From Pandoraea cepalis (GTDB lineage: Bacteria > Pseudomonadota > Gammaproteobacteria > Burkholderiales > Burkholderiaceae): a DNA stretch of 64,000 nucleotides. A model generated the notes under the pieces. That model had not been told where the DNA came from. It saw nothing but the letters and a program-made list of their open reading frames with translations, and did no database searches. The DNA lies in assembly GCF_902459665.1 (NCBI RefSeq), contig NZ_CABPSL010000014.1, positions 62,001-126,000 on the forward strand, written 5' to 3'. Each line of letters starts with the position of its first letter. Positions within the stretch are counted from its first letter, which is position 1. Shown in pieces: positions 18,639 to 27,655 of this stretch. The position numbers and the translations under genes are program-made.

Positions 18639-19481
18639 TTAGAAGCACTCCACGCCGCCGTGCGCGCCCGACAGCACACCCACGCAGTCGCCCGCGCGGG
18701 CCGGCGCGGGCCGCGAAGGCTTGCGTATCACCGCGGCACGCACGGGCTCACGGGCAGCGACTGGCGGTGCCGCCACCGGTTCGTTCAGCAGCGTCATCTT
18801 GGTCGCGCCTGTGGTCGCCAATGCCGCGCCGTCGACCTGGTTGCGCAGTACCAGCGACAACGTGCCGACACTGCGCGCGAGGTCGAGCTTTTCGGCCTGC
18901 TCGGGCGTGACTTCGAGCGTTACGGCGTTGACGACCTTCGGCGCGGTATCGTCGCGGCTGACTTGCTGTGCCACGGCGAGCACCAGGATCTTCTCCAGCA
19001 CGATCTTGGAAATGCTCTGATCGGTCGGCCCTTTGCGCTCGGTCTCGCTGGTGTTGACGATGACGTCGACGTAGTTGCCGGGCAACGCGAAGCCGGCCAC
19101 GCCGACCACGTCGTTGACTCTCACCGTGATGGCTCGCTTGCCCTCGCCGATGACCGCCGACAGACCGCCCTTGGTCCCCAGCGGGGCGAGCTTCGATTCG
19201 AGAATCGGCTCGCCGCGCTGCATGCCGACGCGCGCGACTCGGCCATCGAGCAGCTTCGGATCGTGGAACGCCCCTTGTGGAATGCTGTCGGCGGGCCAGT
19301 TGGTCATCTTGATGAGTTCGGTGTTGAGGGGCTGGCCGAGGCTGACGTCGCCGGCGGCTACGGCAACGGAGGTCACCGAAGCCGCGGACTGACGCGACAG
19401 CCATTGGGCGGCAAATACCACCGAGGCCAACCCGGCCACGATGGCGATCAGCAACATCGATAACGCCTTCGGGTTTTTCAT
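18639..19481 (-). CDS. cpaB: Flp pilus assembly protein CpaB/RcpC
   Basis: The 280-residue protein has an N-terminal membrane segment (LSMLLIAIVAGLASVVFAAQ), an SAF domain (about residues 38-100: VAVAAGDVSLGQPLNTELIK) and a CpaB/RcpC C-terminal domain with KRAITVRVNDVVGVAGF and PGNYVDVIV. These periplasmic proteins support the secretin of the Flp pilus. AGGAG precedes the ATG. It is followed by the secretin gene after 82 bp. Confidence 0.92.
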   Translation of the reverse strand: MKNPKALSMLLIAIVAGLASVVFAAQWLSRQSAASVTSVAVAAGDVSLGQPLNTELIKMTNWPADSIPQGAFHDPKLLDGRVARVGMQRGEPILESKLAPLGTKGGLSAVIGEGKRAITVRVNDVVGVAGFALPGNYVDVIVNTSETERKGPTDQSISKIVLEKILVLAVAQQVSRDDTAPKVVNAVTLEVTPEQAEKLDLARSVGTLSLVLRNQVDGAALATTGATKMTLLNEPVAAPPVAAREPVRAAVIRKPSRPAPARAGDCVGVLSGAHGGVECF

Positions 19482-19493
19482 GATCGTTGCTCC

Positions 19494-20927
19494 TCAGTGA
19501 TGATCGAACGGTGTGGCGAAAGGGGCGTCGCCAAGTGAGCGCATGCCATCGTCCTGCCAGCTTCGACGTCCCCGGTGATTCATGTCGAAGTAACGGCGCC
19601 ATGCATCGTCGAGCAGGTCCGCGGTGACCGTCATCGCGCTTTCCATATAGCGACACTCAGCTTCGACCTGCAGCAGCAAGTCGCGCGGGTAGCAGGCCAT
19701 CAGCGGCGTGGCGGACATGCCATGGAGCTTTTGCGTCAGGTAGTCGAAGGCATCCTCCCCCGCGACGAGCCCAAGGCGCCGGCATTCGGCATCGAAGATG
19801 CGGCGGTAGGCGTCGGGCTCCATCGCGCCCACGTAAAGCTTGCAGCCCAGCCTGCGCAGGAACGGTTCGTCGCAAAGCTCCCACGGATTGAGGTTCGACG
19901 AAAACACGGGCCATACGTCGAACGGCACGATGAAGCGACGTCCGGTGTGGAGCGTATGGACATCGATGTTGCGATCCAGTGGCACGATCCAGCGATTGGC
20001 GAGTGCCTGGGGCGGCGCCATCTGCCGGCCGAAGTCATCGATGATGTAGATGCCGCCATTCGCCTTCATGTGCGGGGGCGCCTGATAGAAGCCGGTGGAG
20101 GCGTCGTAGCAGACCTCCAGCATGTCGAGCGTCAGCTCGCCGCCCGAGATCACGAGCGGGCGCTCGCACCAGAGCCAGCGGCGGTCCCGCAGGTGCGGCT
20201 GACCGGCGATAGTCGCGTCGGCCACCGGAACATGCACGAGCGGATCGAACACCTGGATGACCTCGCCCGACACCGAGATGGCGAAGGGGATCGGCGCCGC
20301 GCCTTGAAGCAGCGTGCCCAGGCGCTCGGCCAGATAGGTCTTGCCGCTGCCTGCCGGACCGAACAGCATCAGGGGGCGTCCGGCGTTGAGCGACGACGCG
20401 ATTTCATCGAGCAAGCGAGCATCCAGCGTTGTGCCCTTGAAAGCTTGTTTGACGAACGTGCGCTTGACCTGCAATTTGCGCACCGAGTGGGCCTTGACGG
20501 ACGTTACATAGGCGTCGAGCGTCACCGGTGCCGGGCCGACATAGCTGCACAGGTTCATCGCTTCGCGTGCTCGCGCATGGCCGGCATCGGTCAGCCGAAC
20601 GTGAACGTCCGCGTCCAGGGCGCCCCGATGGGTGATTTCCATCAGGTGTTCGCGCACGGTGAAGGCGATCAGCTCGTCGAGCACGCTCAGCGGTAGCTTG
20701 AGACCGTCCATCAGCGCCAGCAGCGTTGTCTTGCCGCTGACGAAGCAGGATTTGCTGACGAGATCAACGAGAAACGACATGTCGAGTCCCGTATCCGCCA
20801 CCGACCGGAGCGCGGGCGCGGCGTTGGCGCCTGCCTCGTGGCCGTTCGCAAAATGCGATGGCGTCAATGGCGACATGCCGTCGTTGCCTTGCGGCGTCGT
20901 CGAATCGGTTACGCTGTGTTGATCCAT
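19494..20927 (-). CDS. AAA+ ATPase in the Tad locus, role unknown
   Basis: The 477-residue protein has an N-terminal region of about 170 residues that may hold a winged-helix-like fold (LPLSVLDELIAFTVREHLME). A AAA+ module follows with Walker A LFGPAGSGKTYLAERLG and Walker B GGIYIIDDFGRQ, then an arginine-bearing segment around RRLGCKLYVG. It is not one of the standard Tad components, yet it lies between the prepilin peptidase and cpaB with 12-bp spacing to cpaB and is clearly in the operon. A remodelling or gating role in pilus assembly or gene control is possible but is inference. The start at 20927 (MDQHS) is favoured over 20984. Confidence 0.8.
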   Translation of the reverse strand: MDQHSVTDSTTPQGNDGMSPLTPSHFANGHEAGANAAPALRSVADTGLDMSFLVDLVSKSCFVSGKTTLLALMDGLKLPLSVLDELIAFTVREHLMEITHRGALDADVHVRLTDAGHARAREAMNLCSYVGPAPVTLDAYVTSVKAHSVRKLQVKRTFVKQAFKGTTLDARLLDEIASSLNAGRPLMLFGPAGSGKTYLAERLGTLLQGAAPIPFAISVSGEVIQVFDPLVHVPVADATIAGQPHLRDRRWLWCERPLVISGGELTLDMLEVCYDASTGFYQAPPHMKANGGIYIIDDFGRQMAPPQALANRWIVPLDRNIDVHTLHTGRRFIVPFDVWPVFSSNLNPWELCDEPFLRRLGCKLYVGAMEPDAYRRIFDAECRRLGLVAGEDAFDYLTQKLHGMSATPLMACYPRDLLLQVEAECRYMESAMTVTADLLDDAWRRYFDMNHRGRRSWQDDGMRSLGDAPFATPFDHH

Positions 20928-20958
20928 GATGCGTACCCCGTGACTGTTTCCGTGGAGT

Positions 20959-21498
20959 TCAGGCCTGTGCGAACAGGACGCCAATCGTGCCCAGCGCGAT
21001 CGCCAGTCCGTAAGGAATGGCGCCGACCGATGCGGCAGCCCTCCCTGGAGCCGGCGCGTCGTACCTGCGCGGCCCCCATTGGCCGACGATGGCGCGGGTA
21101 TTTCTGAACAGTTGCACGGCGTTTCCGTGCAAGAGCGACAAACCGATGCTCCAGACGCCGCCGAGCACGAAGGTGGCGATCGCTACATCGAAGGCCTGAT
21201 GTGCACCGATCCATGCGCCGACGGCCATCATCAGCTTCACATCGCCGGCGGCCATGCCGCGCAGCAGATAGAACGGCAGGAACATCGCCAATCCAGTCAG
21301 CCAGCCAAGCGCCCAAGCGGCGCTCCCGTCAAGCCAACCGTGGGCCCAAATCTGCATCGCCAGCGCGGCGAGCCATGCGCTCCCGACCAGGCGATTGGGA
21401 ATGCGTCGGGATTGCCAGTCGCAGGCGGCGGCCACGACGACCAGCGTCACCGCGCCGAATGCGCTCACGTTCGGTGCCATGAAAGGGCTGTCGAGCAT
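20959..21498 (-). CDS. tadV: Prepilin peptidase TadV/CpaA
   Basis: This 179-residue A24-family aspartic peptidase has about five membrane helices. The two catalytic aspartates sit in AACDWQSRRIPN and in MAAGDVKLMMAVGA. It cleaves the leader from Flp pilin and the TadE-type pseudopilins. The length is typical of TadV/CpaA, which lack the methylase domain of PilD. It follows flp by 120 bp. Confidence 0.92.
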   Translation of the reverse strand: MLDSPFMAPNVSAFGAVTLVVVAAACDWQSRRIPNRLVGSAWLAALAMQIWAHGWLDGSAAWALGWLTGLAMFLPFYLLRGMAAGDVKLMMAVGAWIGAHQAFDVAIATFVLGGVWSIGLSLLHGNAVQLFRNTRAIVGQWGPRRYDAPAPGRAAASVGAIPYGLAIALGTIGVLFAQA

Positions 21499-21618
21499 GA
21501 TCGTTACCTCGCCTATCGTTCGGAATCCGCGGCTCGCACTTGCGAGGGGAAATATTGCGGGTGACCGGGGGGAAGCGGGGTTCGCTCCTTGAGGTCACCC
21601 GCCTTGATATCGGCTCGC

Positions 21619-21804
21619 TCACGCATTCGCCGACTTCAGCGCGGAACCGATCGTGCTGAATGTCGAATTGAGCTGACTGCCGACGACTCCGACCGAAACG
21701 AGGATCACGACGGCGATCAACGCGGCGATGAGTCCGTACTCCACGGCGGTGACGCCGCTTTCGTCCTGGATGAAACGTTGGCAAAACTTGACGATGGTTT
21801 TCAT
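21619..21804 (-). CDS. flp: Flp pilin
   Basis: The 61-residue Flp/Fap-type pilin has a short leader, the processing region ESGVTAVEYGLIAALIAVVI (cleavage expected after the Gly, with E and Y of the VEYGLI motif) and a single hydrophobic helix. This is the major pilus subunit. AAGGAG lies six bases before the ATG. It is the first gene of the leftward Tad operon, and only one flp copy is seen. The 120-bp gap to tadV would let flp be expressed at higher level than the rest. Confidence 0.93.
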   Translation of the reverse strand: MKTIVKFCQRFIQDESGVTAVEYGLIAALIAVVILVSVGVVGSQLNSTFSTIGSALKSANA

Positions 21805-22925
21805 GACAATCTCCTTGCACTTGAGGTGGCGGGATATCCTTCGTTGGCACGACGGATTGGGAATGAAGGGCTGCGGGATGCGTTAGGGCAGCCCTTCGAA
21901 AGCAGTGACGTGACGGCACGACCCCGAACACGGGCGACACCGTGACGTGCTAGACGAGAGGTAGCAGGGACGTGGCGCGTAGCGCGGCAAGGCATCACAT
22001 GCCGCCGCACGTTGCAAGGCAGGCTCGCCGAAGGCGCAGGGCTTGCGTGCCCGTACGGAAGCCCTCGGCGATCTGCTGACAAGCATGGATCGGGTCCACA
22101 CATTTTCTAATCCCCCTAACGGGCGACCGCATGGCTTGACGACTTCGCCTGCGGCTATTCGCCGGCGCCGCCTCATCCTGCGAGATCCTCATCTCGCTCG
22201 GACCGGAGGGGCCTGCCGCGTACGGCTACGATCCTCAACCGGTCCGCCCCGTGATTGAGCGGCACGCCAGGGACTGAGCAAGAGACAGGCCAGCACCCCC
22301 CGGGAGGCTGATTCGGCGTGCTTCTCACGGGGGCGTTGCCTCAGCGCAGGGCTGCCAACCTAGGAATGTTTCGCGAAAAATGTTTCAGAACTGAAACATG
22401 CAAGCGCAAACCCTGCCGTTTCCACGCCTTATTCGCTAAATCGATGAAACGTGGTTTTTAGCTTTTTTCTAGTGGAAACCCTTTGTTCTCTTCCGGAAAG
22501 TAAGGGGGACTACGGGTCGGGAAATCAGCTAAATACATTCACCGATATCTGTATTGAATAAGGGGTATCACTGACAAAAAATGATCCCATTGATCCCATG
22601 AATTTTTTTCTTGAAATAACCATGAAATCCAACAGGCAAGCCAATCTTCACGGGATTGAACGTGTGACGATGATCTGGATTAGACACTGGTATTCGTTAT
22701 TTGTTAGAGGTTGCTGGGAATCCTTAGCCAACCTAAAAGATGGGGTATAGAAAGCTGCAGGAAAATGAAGCAAATTTGAAACGCGCAGTCGTCAATTGAC
22801 CTAAGCAGAAGATTATTTGGGAGAAACACTGACTTGATATTTGTTTGGGAAGCAGCAAACAATGGTTTTCATAAAGCGCACGACATCCCGAGCCGTCAGC
22901 AACGACACTCGCCACGCGCTGCACC
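21805..22925. other. Gene-free region upstream of flp, AT-rich in its right part
   Basis: About 1.1 kb with no credible gene. The part next to flp is GC-rich, and the part from about 22360 to 22900 is clearly AT-rich compared with the neighbours. It holds TTTCGCGAAA (22369-22378), a 20-bp palindrome (22380-22399), GTTTCCAC/GTGGAAAC arms (22418-22425 and 22472-22479) and a tandem copy of TGATCCCAT (22582-22599). It probably carries control sites for the Tad operon and perhaps for the rightward glycan cassette. Short ORFs here have no recognisable features. Confidence 0.6.
22380..22399. promoter_or_regulatory. 20-bp palindrome, candidate operator
   Basis: ATGTTTCAG and CTGAAACAT are perfect 9-bp arms around AA. 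A second ATGTTTC lies 14 bp to the left (22367-22373), and a related TGAAACGTG is at 22445-22453. The spacing and symmetry suggest a dimeric repressor or activator site upstream of the Tad locus. The protein that binds is not known. Confidence 0.45.
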
Positions 22926-23009
22926 GTGGCGATGCACAGTCAAATGAAAAACGAAGCGGCATCGGTTTCACGCAAACGTAGCGTTGAAGTGATCTTTCGG
23001 GGATTCAGC

Positions 23010-24305
23010 ATGAAGGCCAGACGCCGGACGGACGTCCATCGTGCGCGCACGGTCATGCGGACCGGCATCGGGTCGTCCGCACGCGGCAGCGGCGCCGCGC
23101 CGCCGCATTGGCTCGATGTGCGGCGCTTGAGGCTATACCCTCTCACTGCCCTGATTTGCTACGTCATCCTGGTAATGGGATGGATCGTCCGTCGATCCAT
23201 CCTTCATCAACCCGATGTACCGCCGCTCGCCCTCGACTTCCTGCCGTTCTGGAGTGCTTCCTATCTGGGGCTTCACGGGCACGCGCTGGACGCCTATGAC
23301 GTCATCAAGTTGACGCGGATCGAGACCGTCGTCGAACCGTACATGCGCGACCTGAACGGGATATTGCCGTGGTTGTATCCACCCACCATGCTGCTGTTGG
23401 TGCTGCCGCTTGCGTGGTTGCCGTACTGGATGGCGTATGGGGTGTTTGCGATTGCCGCGTTGCTGCTGTTCATTCGTGTCGTGCGTAAGATCGCGCCATG
23501 GCCACAGGCGATTTGGCCGATCCTTGGGTTCCCCGGCATTGCGTTGGTCCTCGTCGCCGGGCAAGCCGCCTGCCTCACCGCCGGACTCGCCGGGCTTTCG
23601 CTCTGGCTCTTGCGTCGGCACGCCGGGTGGGCTGGGGTTTGTGCGGGCTTGCTGTTCGTGAAGCCGCATCTCGCCATTCTTTTTCCGTTGGCCTTTCTTT
23701 GCTGCCACGCCTGGCGCGCGCTCGCGGCATGCCTTGCAACCGTCGTGGCAACCTGGCTGCTCAGCCTCGTGGCGTTCGGTCCGGACACCCTGCTGGCGTT
23801 CCTGCACGGTGTACAGGCGGCACAAGGGACGGTTGCCGAGGGGCAAGCGCATCTCTTCAGGATGCCGACCGTTTTCATCATGGTCCGCATGATGCATGCG
23901 CCGATATGGGTCGCGTATGCCTTGCATGCCGTGTCGGCGCTAGCGGCGGTCGCGGTCGTCGCGAATGCCTGGCGCAAGCCGTGCGCCTATCCCTTGCGCG
24001 CCGCCGCGCTCGTTACCGCCAGCCTGCTGATCAGCCCTTATCTCTATGACTACGACATGGTGTGGCTGGGGCTGGTGATCGCGTGGCTATGTGTTCACGG
24101 CGTGACGCGTGGCTGGCAGGTCGGCGAACGCGAGTGGCTGGTGGTGCTCTGGCTTGCGCCGTTGCTGGGCCTCGTCGTGGTGGATTTTGTCGGCTTCCAG
24201 TTCCTGCCGTTCGTCACCTTGACGACCCTCGTCGGCATCCACCTCAAGATCCGTTCCGGAGCACAGGCAGTCCTTACACCACCGATCGGCGGGGTGGCGT
24301 CATGA
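23010..24305 (+). CDS. GT87 family glycosyltransferase (DUF2029-type)
   Basis: The 431-residue polytopic membrane protein matches the GT87/DUF2029 layout of GT-C glycosyltransferases, which use polyprenyl-phosphate sugars in the periplasm. A first-loop acidic site is seen in LALDFLPFWSASYLGLHG, followed by YPPTMLLLVLPLAWLP and later KPHLAILFPLAFL and LISPYLYDYDMVWLGL. The start is uncertain. ATG 23010 has GGGGA upstream, and in-frame starts at 22926 (GTG), 22932 and 22944 would add up to 28 residues. Its stop overlaps the next ATG (ATGA). Confidence 0.8.
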   Translation: MKARRRTDVHRARTVMRTGIGSSARGSGAAPPHWLDVRRLRLYPLTALICYVILVMGWIVRRSILHQPDVPPLALDFLPFWSASYLGLHGHALDAYDVIKLTRIETVVEPYMRDLNGILPWLYPPTMLLLVLPLAWLPYWMAYGVFAIAALLLFIRVVRKIAPWPQAIWPILGFPGIALVLVAGQAACLTAGLAGLSLWLLRRHAGWAGVCAGLLFVKPHLAILFPLAFLCCHAWRALAACLATVVATWLLSLVAFGPDTLLAFLHGVQAAQGTVAEGQAHLFRMPTVFIMVRMMHAPIWVAYALHAVSALAAVAVVANAWRKPCAYPLRAAALVTASLLISPYLYDYDMVWLGLVIAWLCVHGVTRGWQVGEREWLVVLWLAPLLGLVVVDFVGFQFLPFVTLTTLVGIHLKIRSGAQAVLTPPIGGVAS

Positions 24306-25249
24306 ACTGGCTTCGGATCAATGTCTGCGTTGCCTTGGCCGCCGCCATCGGATTGGCCGTGCTGCGGATCGGTATCGTCCCGGGTAGCCTCGTCCTGCCG
24401 GCAATGGCCTGCGTGACGCTTGCCGGCGTGTGGCTTGTCTACACGCGTTATCGCCCGGACGAACGGATTCGCACCGCGTGTTCCCAGGTCATCCTCCTGA
24501 TCGTCTTCAGTCATGTCGCGGCACTGCTCAGCTATGTCGTGGTCGCGACCGATGCGCCGCTTGTCGATGTCACCCTCGTGAAAATGGATGCCTGGCTGCA
24601 TTTCGACTGGCCGGCCTGGCACGCGTTTGTGCGTGCCCATCGACCGCTGTCACTGGCGCTCGCGCTCGCCTACGCCAGCGGCATGCTGCAGATCGCTTTC
24701 GTGGTGGTGTTCCTCTCGCTGACCGGGCGGTTGGTCGAGGTGCGCGTGTTCTCGACGGCCATGGTGTTGTCTTGTCTGGTGACGATCGCCGTCTCGGGCA
24801 TCGTGCCGGCGGCCGGCGCTTTCGTGCATTTCGGTGGAGACCCGGCGAAGCTCGCCGATCTGACTCATTTCGACGCGCTTCGACAGCATCGACTCGCGGT
24901 CGTCGATCTCGGGCAACTTCAGGGACTGATCTCGATACCGTCCTATCACGCGGTGCTGTCGGTCCTGCTCATCCACGCTGCCCGTGGATCCCGGCGGCTC
25001 GCTCGGGTGTTCCTGCCCTTGAACCTGCTGGTGATTGTGTCTGCCATCAGCGAGGGTGGTCACTATCTGGTCGATATTCTCGCCGGCATCGGCGTCGCTG
25101 TGCTCTCCATCCTCGTCGCGCGTCGTCTCCTTGGCGTCGTGCCGGAGACCACGATGGCGACGCGTCATGTCATCGTGCGCTCAAGCGGCGCCGTGCCGCC
25201 CATCGGCCCTTCGGAACAGGGAGCCCCTCATGTCCAAATCCACGGATAA
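24302..25249 (+). CDS. PAP2-superfamily membrane phosphatase
   Basis: The 315-residue protein has several membrane helices and a PAP2/AUR1-like C-terminal motif: GLISIPSYHAVLSVLLIHA (SxxxH type) and ISEGGHYLVDILAGIGVA (HxxxD type). Members remove or transfer lipid phosphates. In this cassette it could recycle a polyprenyl or glycerolipid phosphate left after sugar transfer, or transfer a phospho-headgroup. It overlaps the GT87 stop by 4 bp and overlaps the GT2 gene start, so the three are translationally coupled. Confidence 0.8.
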   Translation: MNWLRINVCVALAAAIGLAVLRIGIVPGSLVLPAMACVTLAGVWLVYTRYRPDERIRTACSQVILLIVFSHVAALLSYVVVATDAPLVDVTLVKMDAWLHFDWPAWHAFVRAHRPLSLALALAYASGMLQIAFVVVFLSLTGRLVEVRVFSTAMVLSCLVTIAVSGIVPAAGAFVHFGGDPAKLADLTHFDALRQHRLAVVDLGQLQGLISIPSYHAVLSVLLIHAARGSRRLARVFLPLNLLVIVSAISEGGHYLVDILAGIGVAVLSILVARRLLGVVPETTMATRHVIVRSSGAVPPIGPSEQGAPHVQIHG

Positions 25250-26291
25250 AAAGCGGATATCGCTCGTCGTGCCGTGCTTCAACGAGAGCGAAGCCATCGA
25301 CCCGTTCTTCCGAGGCATATTGCCGATTATGGAGGGCATGACATCGATCGCTTTCGAGATTGTTTTCGTCAACGACGGCAGCCACGACGACACGCTGGAG
25401 CGACTTCTAGCCTATCGTAGACGCGACGCTCGCATACGCGTCATCGACCTGACGAGAAACTTCGGCAAGGAAGCCGCGCTCACTGCGGGTATTAGCGAAG
25501 CGACCGGCGATGCGGTCATCCCGATCGACGTCGACCTGCAGGACCCGCCGGAGTTGATGGTGCGGATGGTGACGTTGTGGCAGGAGGGCGCCGACGTGGT
25601 CCTCGCCAAACGTGCGAACCGCGCTTGCGACCCTTACCTCAAACGGGTCACGGCGGGCATGTACTACCGTGTCCACAACTGGCTTTCCGATGTGAAGTTG
25701 CCGGAGAACGTTGGCGACTACCGTTTGATGGACCGCCGTGTGGTGAACGCGCTCAAACGTTTGCCCGAGCGACGCCGATTCATGAAGGGATTGTTTGCGT
25801 GGGTCGGATATCGCACTGCCGTCATCGAGTACGAACGCCTGCCTCGCAGCGCGGGTCAATCGAAGTTTTCGGGATGGCGCTTGTGGAACTTCGCGCTTGA
25901 GGGCATCACGAGCTTCAGCACGTGGCCGCTGCGAAGCTGGACCTACGCGGGGCTTTCCATTGCACTCATCGCCTTTTTGTATGGATCGTTCATCATTGTT
26001 CGCACCTTCATCCTCGGTATCGATGTGCCGGGCTATGCGTCGTTACTGAGCGTGCTCCTGTTCATGGGGGGCATCCAACTGATCGGCATCGGTGTCGTGG
26101 GCGAATACGTGGGCCGAATTTACGACGAATCCAAAGGGCGGCCGGTGTACCTGGTGCGGCACCGGTATCAGGGCAGCGGCAAGGTGAGCCAGCTTCCCAC
26201 GCAGGCGCTGCCGCGCGCTCGCCAAGCCACGACACGCCTGCGTGAACATCGGTCGCACACGGTCGCCGCGAGGCATTGGGGCACGCACTGA
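25230..26291 (+). CDS. GT2 glycosyltransferase, GtrB/DPM1-like (polyprenyl-phosphate sugar synthase)
   Basis: The 353-residue protein has an N-terminal GT-A domain with SLVVPCFNESEAI, VFVNDGSHDDT and the DxD-type VDLQDPPELM, plus two C-terminal membrane helices (about residues 235-300) as in GtrB and ArnC. It should transfer a sugar from a nucleotide donor to undecaprenyl phosphate at the inner leaflet. Together with the GT87 enzyme and the nearby GtrA it forms a make-flip-use set. The ATG at 25230 lies 20 bp inside the PAP2 gene end, preceded by GGGAG. The C terminus carries a basic extension. Confidence 0.87.
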   Translation: MSKSTDKKRISLVVPCFNESEAIDPFFRGILPIMEGMTSIAFEIVFVNDGSHDDTLERLLAYRRRDARIRVIDLTRNFGKEAALTAGISEATGDAVIPIDVDLQDPPELMVRMVTLWQEGADVVLAKRANRACDPYLKRVTAGMYYRVHNWLSDVKLPENVGDYRLMDRRVVNALKRLPERRRFMKGLFAWVGYRTAVIEYERLPRSAGQSKFSGWRLWNFALEGITSFSTWPLRSWTYAGLSIALIAFLYGSFIIVRTFILGIDVPGYASLLSVLLFMGGIQLIGIGVVGEYVGRIYDESKGRPVYLVRHRYQGSGKVSQLPTQALPRARQATTRLREHRSHTVAARHWGTH

Positions 26292-26295
26292 GCGT

Positions 26296-26670
26296 TTAGC
26301 GATACGTCCAGTGGCGATGCATTAGGTACGTGACGGGTGGCACTGTCGCTACGACCGTGGCAATGCCGAGCCATGCGGCGCCTCCCATTGTCGCGACGGC
26401 GTGCGCAATCGCCGTGGTCATGCTTAGCCCGACCAGTGACACCAACGCGAAGCGGACGGCGTTGGCGTGATCGATACGCGAGGAGAAGCTCCACAAGGTG
26501 TTGAGCAAATAGGAGCAGATCGTTGCGATGCAAAACGCGGCGGCGTTCGCGAACGTTGGTCCGACCGGTGTCGTCGCCAGCAACGTCGCCGCCGTTGCCA
26601 CGTGCACGCCGGTCGATGCCATGCCCGACATCCCGAAACGAACGAAACGCCCCTGCATCACCGGGGTCAT
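26296..26670 (-). CDS. GtrA family membrane protein
   Basis: The 124-residue protein has four hydrophobic segments and the GtrA layout: a start RFVRFGMSGMASTGVHVATA, then NTLWSFSSR after TM2, and the closing YLMHRHWTYR. GtrA proteins are thought to move polyprenyl-phosphate sugars across the membrane. It faces the GT2 gene tail to tail with 4 bp between them and is co-directional with the methyltransferase (3-bp gap). That opposite orientation to its likely partner is unusual but the functional link is still likely. Confidence 0.85.
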   Translation of the reverse strand: MTPVMQGRFVRFGMSGMASTGVHVATAATLLATTPVGPTFANAAAFCIATICSYLLNTLWSFSSRIDHANAVRFALVSLVGLSMTTAIAHAVATMGGAAWLGIATVVATVPPVTYLMHRHWTYR

Positions 26671-26673
26671 GCG

Positions 26674-27411
26674 CTAGGGCTTCGCGCGGAGCACCGCCAG
26701 CAGCGACACGCCGAACGGCAGGTCGATGAAGGGCAGGATCCAGCGCTCGGCACTGAAGATCCGATACAGCGAGGTGTTGAGCCACGGTGCCGGGACGGTG
26801 GTGCCGGAGGCGATTGGGGCGTGAAGGAGCCGATCTTTCATGCGCGCGACGACCGCCAGGGGGAACAGGGCGGTGTTGAAGTAGGTCACGCGCTCGATGG
26901 CGAGCCCGGCGGATTCAACGGTCTTTCTCAACGTCTGCCGGCTGTAGCGCCGATGATGGTGCAGCATCACGTCATGCTGGCTCCACATCCATGCGTTCGC
27001 GGGCACGGAAACCAGGACGGCGCCGCCTGGCGCGAGGCGATCGCGGACGCATTGCAGCGAAGCGACATCGGGCCCGATGTGTTCCAGGCAGTCGAACAGG
27101 CAGACCAGATCGAAGCGGGCGCCCCCGAAGGGCATGTCGTCGGGGCAGTGCCCTTGCCGAATGTCGAAGCGTCCACCGGTCTTTCGACGGGCGATGGCAC
27201 ATGCCTCGGTGTCCATCTCGACAGCATGGACACGCCCGTGGGCGGCAAGCATGTCGAGGTTGCCGCCGGTGCCCGAACCGATTTCCAGAATCGCGGCATT
27301 CGCAGGCAAGGACAAGCGACGGATGACATTGCCGAGAATGCTTCTGCGGCCTTGAAACCACCAGTGATGGTCTTCGGTGCCGGCCATATCGAGATAGGCT
27401 TCAGGCGACAT
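26674..27411 (-). CDS. Class I SAM-dependent methyltransferase
   Basis: The 245-residue protein has a SAM-binding fold at about residues 10-150: motif I ILEIGSGTGGNLDMLA, then VHAVEMDTEACAIA, DLVCLFDCLEHI and LAPGGAVLVSVPA. The N terminus contains DHHWWFQGRR, a feature of methyltransferases found near glycan genes. The ATG at 27411 has GGGGGAAAG upstream and is preferred over 27606. It is 3 bp upstream of gtrA in the same direction, so it may methylate the glycan or its lipid carrier. Confidence 0.82.
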   Translation of the reverse strand: MSPEAYLDMAGTEDHHWWFQGRRSILGNVIRRLSLPANAAILEIGSGTGGNLDMLAAHGRVHAVEMDTEACAIARRKTGGRFDIRQGHCPDDMPFGGARFDLVCLFDCLEHIGPDVASLQCVRDRLAPGGAVLVSVPANAWMWSQHDVMLHHHRRYSRQTLRKTVESAGLAIERVTYFNTALFPLAVVARMKDRLLHAPIASGTTVPAPWLNTSLYRIFSAERWILPFIDLPFGVSLLAVLRAKP

Positions 27412-27589
27412 GGCGCTTTCCCCCGTATGAACGACTGCGTCGCATGTTCGACGCGAGTATGCGATCAGTATAGGCAGGGGAGGCGGGCGAAGCCAGACGT
27501 TATCGGGTAATCCTGAGTCCGATGTCCGACGGCCCGACGGCCCCATGCACACCTGTTGATCCCGCACACACCTTTTGTTTCGACTCGGG

Positions 27590-27615
27590 CCGAGGCGAAC
27601 GTCCATCCGCCTCGG
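27590..27615 (-). terminator. Stem-loop downstream of the MBL gene
   Basis: CCGAGGCG and CGCCTCGG are perfect 8-bp arms around a 10-base loop, 40 bp beyond the stop of the leftward MBL-fold gene. No strong T-run follows, so termination is likely but not certain. Confidence 0.5.
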
Positions 27616-27655
27616 CGGAAGCTTGCGGAAGACAAGGCCCGAATATCGGCATGGG

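Noticed and set aside
21845-21860. Sigma-54-like TGGCACG-N5-TTGG
   Set aside because: It lies on the strand opposite to flp, its -12 part is imperfect, and no gene follows for over 1 kb.
22582-22599. Tandem TGATCCCAT as a possible repeat element or CRISPR-like unit
   Set aside because: Only two 9-bp copies without spacers. Too short to support more than a chance duplication.
22733-22924. 63-codon frame in the AT-rich region
   Set aside because: No ribosome binding site, no motif, and it ends at the start region of the GT87 gene.
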